Translations under genes and position numbers: made by a program
Notes under the pieces: generated by a model
What the model was told of the DNA's origin: nothing
Databases searched by the model: none
The model's input: only the letters and a program-made list of their open reading frames with translations
Part shown: in pieces, positions 54,426 to 62,771 of the stretch
Position numbering within the stretch: the first letter of the stretch is position 1
How the letters are laid out: every line of letters starts with the position of its first letter
Assembly (NCBI GenBank): GCA_018971625.1
Contig: JAGXAJ010000016.1
Location: 1 to 62,941 of the forward strand
Source: Pseudomonadota bacterium
Lineage (GTDB): Bacteria; Pseudomonadota; Alphaproteobacteria; Rhizobiales; Xanthobacteraceae
Reading direction: 5' to 3'
Length of the DNA: 62,941 nucleotides

Positions 54426-55775
54426 GAGCTTTCGCTGAAAGTTGGTGACGGCGGGAATCGGAAAGGCGGCATATCGTGGGGTGCTTGACGCCTCCACCAC
54501 CGAAGGAGCAATATGCCGTGTCCAAAGATAACGTTATCAAGCTGATTCAGCCAGGAATCGTTGACGACCAACTCACCGAAATCTTGCGTCATGGAGCGTG
54601 TGCCCTGTTGTCTCAGGCAGTTGAGGCCGAGGTTGCGGACTTTCTCAGCAAGCATGCCGACTTGAAGACCGCGGAGGGCCACCAGCGCGTCGGCCGCCAT
54701 GGTCATCTGCCGGAGCGCGAGGTGACGACCAAAATCGGTCCGGTTGCTGTCAGCCAGCCGCGTGTGCGCGATCGCGAAGCGGATGCCGCCGATCCGAACC
54801 GCATCCGGTTCGCTCCGTCGATCCTGCCGCCCTACATGCGCCGGTCGAAGTCGATCGAGACGCTGCTGCCTATCCTTTGCTTGAGGGGTATCTCGGCCGG
54901 CGACTTCTCCGAGGCGCTGGCTGCGCTGCTCGGCAAGGATGCCGCCTGGAAGAAGCGCGATCTGTCGGCGAAGCGCTACATCTACATCTGGGCCGATGGC
55001 ATCCATCTGCAGGCCCGCGTCGAAGACGAAAAGCAATGTATCCTCGTGCTGATCGGCGCGACGCCGGAAGGCCGCAAGGAACTGGTCGGCTTCACCGATG
55101 TCGCCCGCGAGAGCGCGCAGGACTGGCGCGATCTGCTGCTCGACCTCAAGCGGCGCGGGCTCGACGTACCGCCGCGTCTCACCATCGGCGATGGCGCGCT
55201 CGGGTTCTGGAAGGCCGCTGGTGAGGTCTGGCCAAAAACGCGCGAGCAGCGCTGCTGGGTGCACAAGACCGCAAACGTGCTCGCCAAGTTGCCGAAGAGC
55301 CAGCAGCCAAAGGCCAAACTCGCGTTTGCGGGAAATCTGGATGGCTGAAACCGAGGCCGCCGCCGAACTTGCATTTGACGCCCTTCATTCAAAGCTTCAC
55401 GCCCAAATACGCCAAGGCGGCCGACTGCCTGAGCAAAGATCGGGACACGCTACTGGGGTTCTACGACTTCCCGGCCGAACACTGGAAACCTTGAGGACGA
55501 CAAACCCCATTGAAAGCACCTTCGCGACCGTGCGCCACCGCACAATCCGATCGAAGGAATGCCTGTCCAACAGAACGGCGCGCCATGGTCTTCAAACTGC
55601 TCGAGGGCGCGCAGAAAAGCTGGCGTCGTCTCGACGGCCACAACCAGTTGCCAAAACTCGTTCTCGGTGTGACATTCAACAACGGGATCGAGGTCATCGC
55701 CAAACCGGCTGAGCTTCAGCCCATAACCGCCGCCGCCTGACCGGCCCGACCGTCACCAAAATTTGGCGATAGCTC
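54426..55775 (+). mobile_element. IS256-family insertion sequence
   Basis: 1350 bp bounded by imperfect 30-bp inverted repeats (54426-54455, starting GAGCTTTCGC and containing TTGGTGACGG, against the complement of 55746-55775, GAGCTATCGC and TTGGTGACGG). A 9-bp target duplication AATAAGAGG flanks both sides. The length, ends and duplication size fit IS256. The intact boundaries show a relatively recent insertion compared with the relics around it. Confidence 0.88.
54518..55740 (+). pseudogene. IS256-family transposase, frameshifted
   Basis: From GTG 54518 (AAGGAGC upstream): DDQLTEILRHGACALLSQAV, EVADFLSKHADLKTAEGHQR, the first catalytic Asp region YIYIWADGIHLQARVEDEKQ, and LTIGDGALGFWKAAGEVWPK with the second Asp. 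Frame is clean to about 55325 and then slips several times; the third catalytic Glu region TNPIESTFATVRHRT and the C-terminus NQLPKLVLGVTFNNGIEVIA lie in other frames. Probably no longer self-mobilising. Confidence 0.9.
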
Positions 55776-55784
55776 AATAAGAGG
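55776..55784. repeat. Right target-site duplication of IS256-type element
   Basis: AATAAGAGG, identical to 54417-54425. Confidence 0.85.
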
Positions 55785-55909
55785 ATGGCCGCAATTCTGT
55801 TGCGGCAACCGAGGCGATTTCCGAGAGCCGCGAGGATGCACATACCGCACGCCCGCCTCGGCGTAACCGGATTCAATAGGCCTGTCTCGCCAGCATCGCC
55901 TGGAACCGC

Positions 55910-56077
55910 AGGCATTATTCAGGCGCTACGGCGTGGGGAGGGGATTCCCTGAATCAAACCGGCCAGCAGGTGGTTCGGCGCAACCTGAACATTCAGCCAA
56001 CGTTGACGATCCGCCCCGGGTTTTCGGTGAGAGTGATCGTGAACCGCGATCTCGTGCTGGAGCCATATCGAGGGTGA
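55910..56077 (+). pseudogene. trbI: trbI C-terminal relic (second copy)
   Basis: IIQALRRGEG then, after a slip, DSLNQTGQQVVRRNLNIQPT and LTIRPGFSVRVIVNRDLVLE before the stop at 56077. The last 55 residues of TrbI, clearly homologous to 2391-3056 but with different codons (VRVIVNRDL versus VNVIVSRDL), so it is from a related, not identical, conjugative element. Followed by the DUF2274 gene. Confidence 0.85.
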
Positions 56078-56082
56078 GAAAC

Positions 56083-56412
56083 ATGGCAAGACTTAAGCTC
56101 AGCATTATTGACAACGACAAACCGGTCAAGGTCGCGCATCAATTGCCTGCAAGCGTTCATCGCGACTTTGTCACCTACGCTAAGGTTCTCGCTCGCCAAA
56201 GCGGGCAGCCGATCAACGATCCGGTCAAGCTAATTGCGCCGATGCTGGCGCGGTTCATGGCTACGGATCGCGCATTCGCTACGGCTCGTCGACCAAAGGC
56301 GCCGATGGATAGCGCATCTACGGTAACACGATGCCACTTACCGGCCTGTTGGATAAAGCATGGACCAAGCCAGCATTCAGCGACGCGACCGAAAGTGCGG
56401 CCGCCGCTTTAG
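56083..56412 (+). CDS. DUF2274 protein (second copy)
   Basis: 109 aa as read from ATG 56083. LSIIDNDKPVKVAHQLPASV, HRDFVTYAKVLARQSGQPIN and LIAPMLARFMATDRAFATAR align with 3053-3292. That copy ends shortly after RAFRRAR; here the frame continues 30 more residues without homology, so a slip near the end is likely. Normal trb partner of trbI. Confidence 0.75.
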   Translation: MARLKLSIIDNDKPVKVAHQLPASVHRDFVTYAKVLARQSGQPINDPVKLIAPMLARFMATDRAFATARRPKAPMDSASTVTRCHLPACWIKHGPSQHSATRPKVRPPL

Positions 56413-56550
56413 CTCAACCAGGCAAACGAGATGATGGCGGCGCTCAGCACGGTGGCGATCGCCAACATCACGGGTTCAAAGGGTTCTGGGTTGGCTACTG
56501 CCTTCACACGTGGCTTACTACGTCCTCGGCTTCGCATTGGTTGTCCTCCA

Positions 56551-56766
56551 TTACCGGGTAACGGCAAGATTCGAGCTTGTTATCGCCACCCGCGTGCCTG
56601 CCTTGACCACGGCGACGGTATCAACCTTCGAAATGATGCGAGACGACATCACTATACTGATGAGCGCGATCACCAATGCTAGGGCGATCACGACGACCTT
56701 CAGATGCGTCATGCGATCGATGCTATAGATTGAATGATTCACCGCAAAACTCACATAGTTACGCAT
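56551..56766 (-). CDS. Small membrane-anchored protein downstream of fixK-like gene
   Basis: 71 aa. MRNYVSFAVNHSIYSIDRMT, one membrane helix VVVIALALVIALISIVM, then a periplasmic tail VVKAGTRVAITSSNLAVTR. The pattern of a single helix followed by '..VVKAG...TSS' is frequent in small Bradyrhizobium proteins of unknown role. ATG lies 8 nt inside the end of the fixK-like gene, so translation may be coupled. An internal ATG at 56712 is the alternative start. Confidence 0.6.
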   Translation of the reverse strand: MRNYVSFAVNHSIYSIDRMTHLKVVVIALALVIALISIVMSSRIISKVDTVAVVKAGTRVAITSSNLAVTR

Positions 56767-57430
56767 CCAGACGCCGCAGTGCCGCGCGGTTACGGAATTG
56801 AATACGGCGGGAAGTTTCGAGCGAAATAGCCCCTGATTGCACGAGCAGGGTAAAGGTACGCGATACCGTCTCGATGGTCAGCCCGAGATAATCCGCTATG
56901 TCCCGACGCGACATTTGCAATTCGATTGCACCGTTACCAGGATAGCGGCCAGCCATTTCGAGCAAGAAACCTGCGACGCGCTCTTCGGCACTCTTGATTA
57001 GGACCAGCGAATGCTGCTGCACGCGCTGCAGCTCGCGGATGATGAGCATCCAGAGCTGGCGTGACAAATCCATTTCACGTTCGGCGCGGCCCATTACGCT
57101 TGCGCGGTTGAGCACTAGCACCTGAGATTCGGCAATAGCTTCTGCCGAGCACCGATGGACATTGGCCGCCTCCATCCCAAAGACGTCGCCAGGCAGGTAG
57201 AATGCGACGACTTGTCGGCGTCCGTCGTCTAGCATGCGGTAGGTACGCACAGCCCCGGAAATGACTTGGTAGAGGTACTCCGCCTCCTCGTCCTCACCAA
57301 AGATTTCGGCGTTGCGGCCAAATCGCATCGTAGCACCCATCACACCGAGAGGGTCTTTCGGAAAAGCGGTTATCCGAACCGGCTCGGACGGGCGGATATA
57401 GTTCGAAGGGTTGGCGGCTGCGGTGAGCAT
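56759..57430 (-). CDS. FixK/FNR-family transcriptional regulator
   Basis: 223 aa from ATG 57430. Cyclic-nucleotide-like sensor fold (LYQVISGAVRTYRMLDDGRR, VVAFYLPGDVFGMEA) and an FNR-type HTH MSRRDIADYLGLTIETVSRT, whose recognition helix E-xx-SR reads TTGA half-sites. Only one Cys (HRCSAEA), so no FNR-type [4Fe-4S] cluster: a FixK/NnrR-like type, controlled through its expression or another signal. It is the natural candidate to bind the TTGA-N6-TCAA operators of the island. No operator of its own was clear upstream. Confidence 0.92.
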   Translation of the reverse strand: MLTAAANPSNYIRPSEPVRITAFPKDPLGVMGATMRFGRNAEIFGEDEEAEYLYQVISGAVRTYRMLDDGRRQVVAFYLPGDVFGMEAANVHRCSAEAIAESQVLVLNRASVMGRAEREMDLSRQLWMLIIRELQRVQQHSLVLIKSAEERVAGFLLEMAGRYPGNGAIELQMSRRDIADYLGLTIETVSRTFTLLVQSGAISLETSRRIQFRNRAALRRLDA

Positions 57431-57995
57431 GTGAGAACTCCAGTTTTCATCGGTTCGTGGCCGGAAGTCTGCCCATTTCCAAGAAAACCGAAATTCGGGT
57501 CGTGTCCCTAAGTATAAACCCGGAGGTTCCGCAAAACTCCGGCGCGAGCAACTACCTTCCGTACAAGCCCTTAAGCAACCCACCCGAATTTCGAAGGTGG
57601 GCATCTTCCGATATGAGAGATGTTGATCGCGCCTACATTTAGCTCAGGAGGTCAGCATGATCTCGACGCTTCCAGGTGCCTTGGGTTTGCAACTCTCGTC
57701 GCCGCCATCGGGTTGTTTCAAGCGCTAGACGGCTAGCTGTATTGTTCCACCAGGATGGTAACGATCGCCAGAGCCTGCGATCGGCCGTATCTGGCTCATC
57801 CAGTTGGAGGAATTTTAATGCAGAAAATTATGCCGCCTCACGCTGTCGATGAGGCTTGGGCTGCAAAGCTTGAGCAGCAGGCGTGTGCATGGAAAGCAGC
57901 ACGCTCGGAGCGGAGAAGCGCCACTGACTCTGGAGTGCCTGTCATTCGCCGCCCGAGGAGAACTCATGGTACCGCTCATTGGACGAGCAGTCGTC
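57431..57995. other. Gene-poor region upstream of the fixK-like gene
   Basis: 565 bases. It must hold the fixK-like promoter. At 57655-57735 a frame reads QHDLDASRCLGFATLVAAIG then LFQALDG and a stop, a possible remnant of a small membrane protein. An incomplete half-site TTGATC occurs at 57623. No complete gene is supported. Confidence 0.45.
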
Positions 57996-58274
57996 ATGAG
58001 TAAACATCAATCGATGGGAATCGAAGCCGGCGAAGCCAAACAATCCGACGATTTAAATATGGAATGGCAATCTATAGCAACCGCGCCGTTTGATCGTGAT
58101 CTGGATCTAGCGGTGATCGAGCGCGATGGGGTCCACTCGCTCGTATTTCCGTGCCGCCGTGTTCTGCACGGTTGGGTAAATTCAAAGACACATTCGCCTG
58201 TGAACGTGCATCCAACGCATTGGCGCGAGTGGGACGACACCGTCAGCCCTCCTTTCTCTCGCCCTGCTTCTTGA
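57996..58274 (+). CDS. Hypothetical rhizobial protein (MEWQSIxTAPFDR type)
   Basis: 92 aa from ATG 57996. The core MEWQSIATAPFDRDLDLAVI, HSLVFPCRRVLHGWVNSKTH and NVHPTHWREW is a small conserved alphaproteobacterial family of unknown function. An alternative start is the ATG giving MEWQS (58062). Weak ribosome site. Confidence 0.6.
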   Translation: MSKHQSMGIEAGEAKQSDDLNMEWQSIATAPFDRDLDLAVIERDGVHSLVFPCRRVLHGWVNSKTHSPVNVHPTHWREWDDTVSPPFSRPAS

Positions 58275-58686
58275 GCTCCGGTAGCTTTGCCTCTTCTCCG
58301 GCTAACTCCCGCTCGATGACGGAGCGCCTTTGCGAATCCTTTCCATCTTAAGCAGCTTCTTGAAACGTCGATATTCGCTGGTTCTGACCCAATCCGACAT
58401 TGCGAGTGCTCGCGCTCGCCCGCTTCCCCCTGATTGACTTTAGCTACGAGCGCAGCAGGTACATTATTAGGGGAATGAGTCATCTGTGGACGCCCCGATC
58501 GGCACGTAGTCGGAAGCTGCCATCTGTCCGGTCTCTGGATGCAGCGGTGGAGCTGCGGGCCTGTGTGGGAGTTTGCGGATCGGAACCAAATCATTGACGC
58601 GTGCTCTAGGCACGATGAGTCCTTCTGGTTCTTCCGATCCCGTCTCGCCCCGACTACACCTCTGACGACCTCCAGTCCGGCCTGGA
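58275..58686. other. Intergenic, no gene seen
   Basis: 412 bases between the MEWQS-type gene and the IS110 relic. Long frames here (minus strand) are antisense shadows without homology. Confidence 0.45.
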
Positions 58687-59490
58687 TTACGCCATGGCCG
58701 CGACCGGAGCCCTGTAATTCTCCCGCTTCACAAGCAGCGCCCAAGCGATGCGCGCTATCTTGTTGGCAAGCGCGACGGTTACCACCATGCGGGGCTTGCG
58801 AGCCAGCATCTGTTCGAGCCACGAATCTTTTGGCGCACCGCGTTTGCTCGCCTGTTGTACGACGGCGCTGCTGCCGATGATGGGGAGGCGCCGTAGCGTG
58901 CGCTCGCCATCTTGGATGTTCCGCCGAGCTTTTGCTTGCCGCCCGTCGATCTTTGAAGAGGCGTTAGACCAAGCCAGGCGGCGAAGTCACGACCTTTGGC
59001 AAATGTCTCGGCTGGCGGAGCCAGGGCGGCAACTGCGGTAGCGGAGATCGGGCCAATGCTAGGAATAGTCATCAGCCTACGTGTGACTTCGTTCTCGCGA
59101 GCACGCCGCGCGATCACTTTTGTCGAGATCCGCGATCTTGCCGTAGAGGCCGGCGAACTGGTCTAACATCAATCGGATCATGGCGAGAGCCGCTTTGGGG
59201 AGCGAGCTGGCCATTTCTTCTCCTTCCTCGATCACATCGGCAAGCCTCGCCATGTGGGAGGGCCCCTTGGGAGCGATCCAACCATATTCCGTGAGGTGTT
59301 CTCGGACGGCGTTGACGAGCTGAGTTCGCTGCCGCACCAGCAGATCACGAGTTCGAAATACACCAGACCTGCCGCTTGTTGCTTTTCACTCTTCACGGCA
59401 ACGAACCGGATGCTCGGCCGCTGAGCTGCCTTGCAAATCGCCTCGGCGTCAATCGCATCGTTCTTCTCTCGCTTCACGAAACGGTTTTAG
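58687..59490 (-). mobile_element. IS110-family transposase relic
   Basis: Pieces in order: KREKNDAIDAEAICKAAQRP and RFVAVKSEKQQA (DEDD domain, Asp in NDAIDAEAI), RQRTQLVNAVREHLTEYGWI, the Tnp_IS116/110 domain LMTIPSIGPISATAVAALAP and FAAWLGLTPLQRSTGGKQKL, and the C-terminus ANKIARIAWALLVKRENYRA to a stop at 58687. At least four slips; the N-terminal 100 residues are missing. No ends recognised. Confidence 0.85.
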
Positions 59491-59600
59491 CAGACCGGCG
59501 GATCAACCGAATCTCGTGGCGAAGCGGAGTACTCTGCGACGCAGAACAGCAAGTGCATTCGGAACGCGCGGGCATCGAAAAATTTCAGCGATCTTGACCG

Positions 59601-59750
59601 TTTGGAGTGTTTGTCGAAGCCGGCGAAGACGCCAATCGCGCCGGGTCAGTCGCCATCTCCTTCATCAATGGCCTGACCAATGTCGAGCTTGTTGAGAAAG
59701 CCGAAGCGATGGAGAAGCAGGCAAACGCCGCCCTCGCGGCTGTGAAATGA
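59601..59750 (+). other. Unidentified C-terminal reading frame
   Basis: A plus-strand frame reads FVEAGEDANRAGSVAISFIN, GLTNVELVEKAEAMEKQANA then ALAAVK and a stop. Protein-like, helical, but without a start; the remnant of an unknown gene cut upstream by the IS110 relic. Confidence 0.3.
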
Positions 59751-59997
59751 AATTAAACGAACACGGTCGATGACCGCATAACCACTCAACGCGATAAGTT
59801 GTTGGGATTGTAAGGTGTCGAGGTTGGTTCAAGGATTGGTGCGGTCGGAAGGGTTCATGACGACCTGACGACCGCATCCTTTTCGAGTTGGCCGAGTGGT
59901 TTCTTTGCCGCCACTCGCCTTGGGCCGGTATTGGAGCCGCCGAAGGAGGCGCGCTCGTGACCACCAACAAACGATAAATGAAACCGAACGGCGACGC

Positions 59998-60011
59998 TTG
60001 ATGTGAATCAA
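59998..60011. promoter_or_regulatory. FixK/FNR-type operator
   Basis: TTGATGTGAATCAA, perfect TTGA-N6-TCAA, 142 nt before the small gene at 60154. Confidence 0.8.
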
Positions 60012-60153
60012 AGGGACGCACTTTTGGTTTTGGGCCATTCATCAAGTGCTGGGGGCCGCTCACCAATCCTTCGACCGGCTCCCTCCCTTCGCCGGGAACC
60101 GGACACATTCGTCGGCCGTTAATGGTCCGCCATGCAACTACAAGGAGGGCGAC

Positions 60154-60342
60154 ATGCAGCTTCGACAACGTTTCCAATCATCGGTCCCTTTTAACGATCC
60201 GATGTCGTCGTTCATTGAGGGGATGCGGGAGCGTGCTGACACGATGTCTCCCGGTCCCGAGCGCGATAAACTACTCGCCAAAATTGAAAAAGCGGAGACA
60301 GCCGCCGATGTCGAGGGGTGGGCCAACTCTCCTGAATTGTAG
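60154..60342 (+). CDS. Hypothetical small protein
   Basis: 62 aa from ATG 60154 with AAGGAGGG 6 nt upstream. MQLRQRFQSSVPFNDPMSSF, ERADTMSPGPERDKLLAKIE, KAETAADVEGWANSPEL: helical, charged, no family known to me. Strong ribosome site and an upstream FixK site support a real gene. Confidence 0.6.
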   Translation: MQLRQRFQSSVPFNDPMSSFIEGMRERADTMSPGPERDKLLAKIEKAETAADVEGWANSPEL

Positions 60343-60373
60343 GGAGCGCGTTACCTCACAGGACAGATATGGG

Positions 60374-60658
60374 TCACCGCTTGAACGCCAGCGCCAGTCC
60401 AAGTCCCGCGATTACGCCGATGCAGACGGCCGCGCCGCCAGCCGCCATGCTCCAGTTCAGGAAATAGACCACCATTGAAAACAGCGTTTTCTCGGCGCTG
60501 GCGCCCAGCATCACGAAGGATGCCGCGAACGCTATCAGCAGCACTGCGCAAAGCGCGATCCAAGACCACGCGCCCACCCGCCGTGACGGTGCCATAGCAT
60601 GGAAGGCTCCCACGGCGGCGGCGACAAGGATTATACAGACAAAGACCAGAAATCGCAC
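60374..60658 (-). CDS. Hypothetical three-helix membrane protein
   Basis: 94 aa. Helices FLVFVCIILVAAAVGAFHAM, WSWIALCAVLLIAFAASFVM and MAAGGAAVCIGVIAGLGLAL; short basic tail FKR. No family recognised. It stands alone. Confidence 0.55.
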   Translation of the reverse strand: MRFLVFVCIILVAAAVGAFHAMAPSRRVGAWSWIALCAVLLIAFAASFVMLGASAEKTLFSMVVYFLNWSMAAGGAAVCIGVIAGLGLALAFKR

Positions 60659-60848
60659 AGTTTCACTCGACGTGCTGCCGTTGCGGGGGAAGCCCTTTTA
60701 GCGCAGCGTCGGGCACAAGTCCCGGGCAGCCACGGGTGCGGTGGCAACCCGATCGCTTCAAAAAGCTTTCACAGAAGGTCATCACAAAACTGTGACCTCT
60801 TTTCCGTTCGCAGCAGCATCCCGCCAGTGTTCCCTCCGCCTAGGGTAG

Positions 60849-61370
60849 TCAGGCCTGAGCGCCCATGAGCGTTCGCCATGACGTCGAGGCGGTGAACCAA
60901 TAGGCCGCCGTGATGTACAAGCCGACCAGCCAGGGGATGGCGGTCCGCTGAAAGCGAATGCCCGCCAGGATCGTCGCGACGAGCCCGAACGCGGCGACGG
61001 CTTCGGCAAACCATTGCGGCCCTCCGGTCCGAACCTTCGTCGAGAAGTCGAGCAGGGGCAGTCCGAACATAAGATGCGCGGCCATCGTTCCCGCGATGCC
61101 GCCGGCGATCTGCGCGATCACGTAAGACGCGGCTTCGTTGACCGGCAGCTTGCGCTTGCCAGTGAAGACAAGCGTGACGGCCGGATTGAAATGCGCGCCG
61201 GAGATCGAACCCAGCGCCGTGATCAGGACAACCAGGATGGCCCCCGTCGGCAAGGTATTGCAGAGAAGCGCAAGAGCGACGTCCTTGGTCAACGTTTCGC
61301 CCATGATGCCGGAGCCGACCACGGTAACGACGAGAGTCCCAGTGCCGAGCGCTTCGGCTGCCAAGCGCCG
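60849..61370 (-). pseudogene. Aquaporin (MIP) family protein, truncated at both ends
   Basis: RRLAAEALGTGTLVVTVVGS, first NPA motif in GAHFNPAVTLVFTGKRKLPV, AYVIAQ-type helix SYVIAQIAGGIAGTMAAHLM and VGLYITAAYWFTASTS. The second NPA motif, expected right after TASTS, is replaced by WRTLMGAQA and a stop, so the pore is incomplete. It fused to an arsC relic upstream, as in the arsC-aqpS arsenic operons of rhizobia. Confidence 0.8.
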
Positions 61371-61612
61371 CGAAAGGGGCGTCCGGTGCGGCGAATTCCA
61401 ACCAGCTTTTCGAACGCATTCCATCGATCGGGTAATTCGCTGTCTCCAGAACCTTCAGGGCAACCGATTCACCTTGCCCTTCGGCTGGCTGCCGGCGGAG
61501 AAGGAGCGAAACCGGCCGGCACATCCCTGCGCATGATCGACTCGGCGAGGATCGAGCGGGCACTGTTGCCAGTGCACAGGAGCAGGACGTTGTAGTCAAT
61601 GCGCTCGATCTG
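61371..61612 (-). pseudogene. Arsenate reductase (LMW-phosphatase type) relic
   Basis: YNVLLLCTGNSARSILAESI carries the CxGNSAR catalytic loop of thioredoxin-linked ArsC. In other frames, LKVLETANYPIDGMRSKSWL and EFAAPDAP follow, the middle of the same enzyme. The C-terminal Cys region is missing; the sequence runs directly into the aquaporin. Confidence 0.75.
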
Positions 61613-61619
61613 TTGCGCG

Positions 61620-62239
61620 ATGGCGCCGCGACTGGGACCGATGGGTTCGCCGTGCCGCCTAGGCCTTTGAGGCGGTCGTGGACGGACTTGACGACGGCTC
61701 CCTTCGATATCGGCTGCCGGAACACGCGTAACGGACCCGAGCTTGGCGGTCCTGGCTTCTCTATGCAGGCAAGGTCGCGACATATAATAGCGATAGCGGA
61801 TGCTAACCCTTGTCGCATGCGTCGGGGTCATAGGGTGGCCCGCGTCCAGCTCCTGCTGGGCCGCATCGAACAGAGCGCGATCCATGATCGGTGGCTGCTC
61901 GCCAGGCAGGATGTCGCCCCGGAAGCAGCGATCTTGTCCCTGATCCGCTCCGGGGTGACCTCCCGTTCGAACCGGGCAGAAGGACAACAGAACATTGAGC
62001 GTCAGCCGACCCATCGAGGCCGTAGTGTTGAACTGCTGGGTGACTGAGATGAACGACACCCCATTGGCATCGAAGAGCTCGACGAGATTGGCAAAATCGG
62101 CGAGCGACCTCGTTAGCCGGTCGACCTTATAAACAAAGACGATTTCGACCTTACGCGTGTTTGCCGTTGCTCGACAACTAAGAAAGCCAACAATTGCGGC
62201 AATGCTCCGGAAAGCGTAGGAGGGATCGGAGATGTACAA
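61620..62239 (-). pseudogene. Large serine recombinase relic
   Basis: EIVFVYKVDRLTRSLADFAN, LVELFDANGVSFISVTQQFN and TTASMGRLTLNVLLSF are the resolvase catalytic-domain end; then ALFDAAQQELDAG and RYRYYMSRPCLHR from the recombinase DNA-binding domain in other frames. The catalytic-Ser N-terminus is missing. Likely once the integrase of a mobile element here. Confidence 0.8.
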
Positions 62240-62373
62240 AGCGATGCTCGCTTCTTGAGCCTCTAACTGTGATCGGCTTGCCGACTCGCTTCTTGTTGAT
62301 GAGATCGACCTGCGCGATCTCGTAGTGGCCTCGAACTTCTCTAGCTCGAAGCGCCCGCTCTTCCGGTTAACGA

Positions 62374-62597
62374 TGCGCCTGGCGAGAATACGAACTCTTG
62401 CGAGTTCTCGTGCAGCATGCGGGGAAGGTCCTCACCCATAAGTTTCTGATCGGCGAACTATGGGATGAGACCGTCGACGCCCAATACCTCAGGGTCTACG
62501 TTGGCCAGCTCCGAAAGAAAGTCGAGGCTGATCCTGAACAGCCACAAACATCTTGACCGAAACCGGTATCGGATATCGCCTTCGTTCGACCAACTGA
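62374..62597 (+). pseudogene. KdpE-type response regulator C-terminal relic
   Basis: REYELLRVLVQHAGKVLTHK, FLIGELWDETVDAQYLRVYV and GQLRKKVEADPEQPQ form the winged-helix DNA-binding domain of a KdpE-like OmpR-family regulator. A slip then moves the end NILTETGIGYRLRSTN to another frame, stop at 62597. The receiver domain is absent. Confidence 0.75.
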
Positions 62598-62771
62598 CAA
62601 CCTGTATGAGTTCTTCCAGCACGTTTTCCCGCACGAGCATGACTGAACCATTGGCGCAAGCGGTTCGGCGAACCTGTTTGTGGCCGCCATCCGCAGTCCT
62701 TCGCTCATCAGAGCAGCGGTCTTAAGGTGTTGTTATTGTGAAACGTCGGGAATCTCAGGCTGGAGTAGATC

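Noticed and set aside
58007..58822. 271-aa minus-strand frame
   Set aside because: Antisense to the MEWQS-type gene and intergenic sequence; low-complexity Arg/Ser-rich translation without motifs.
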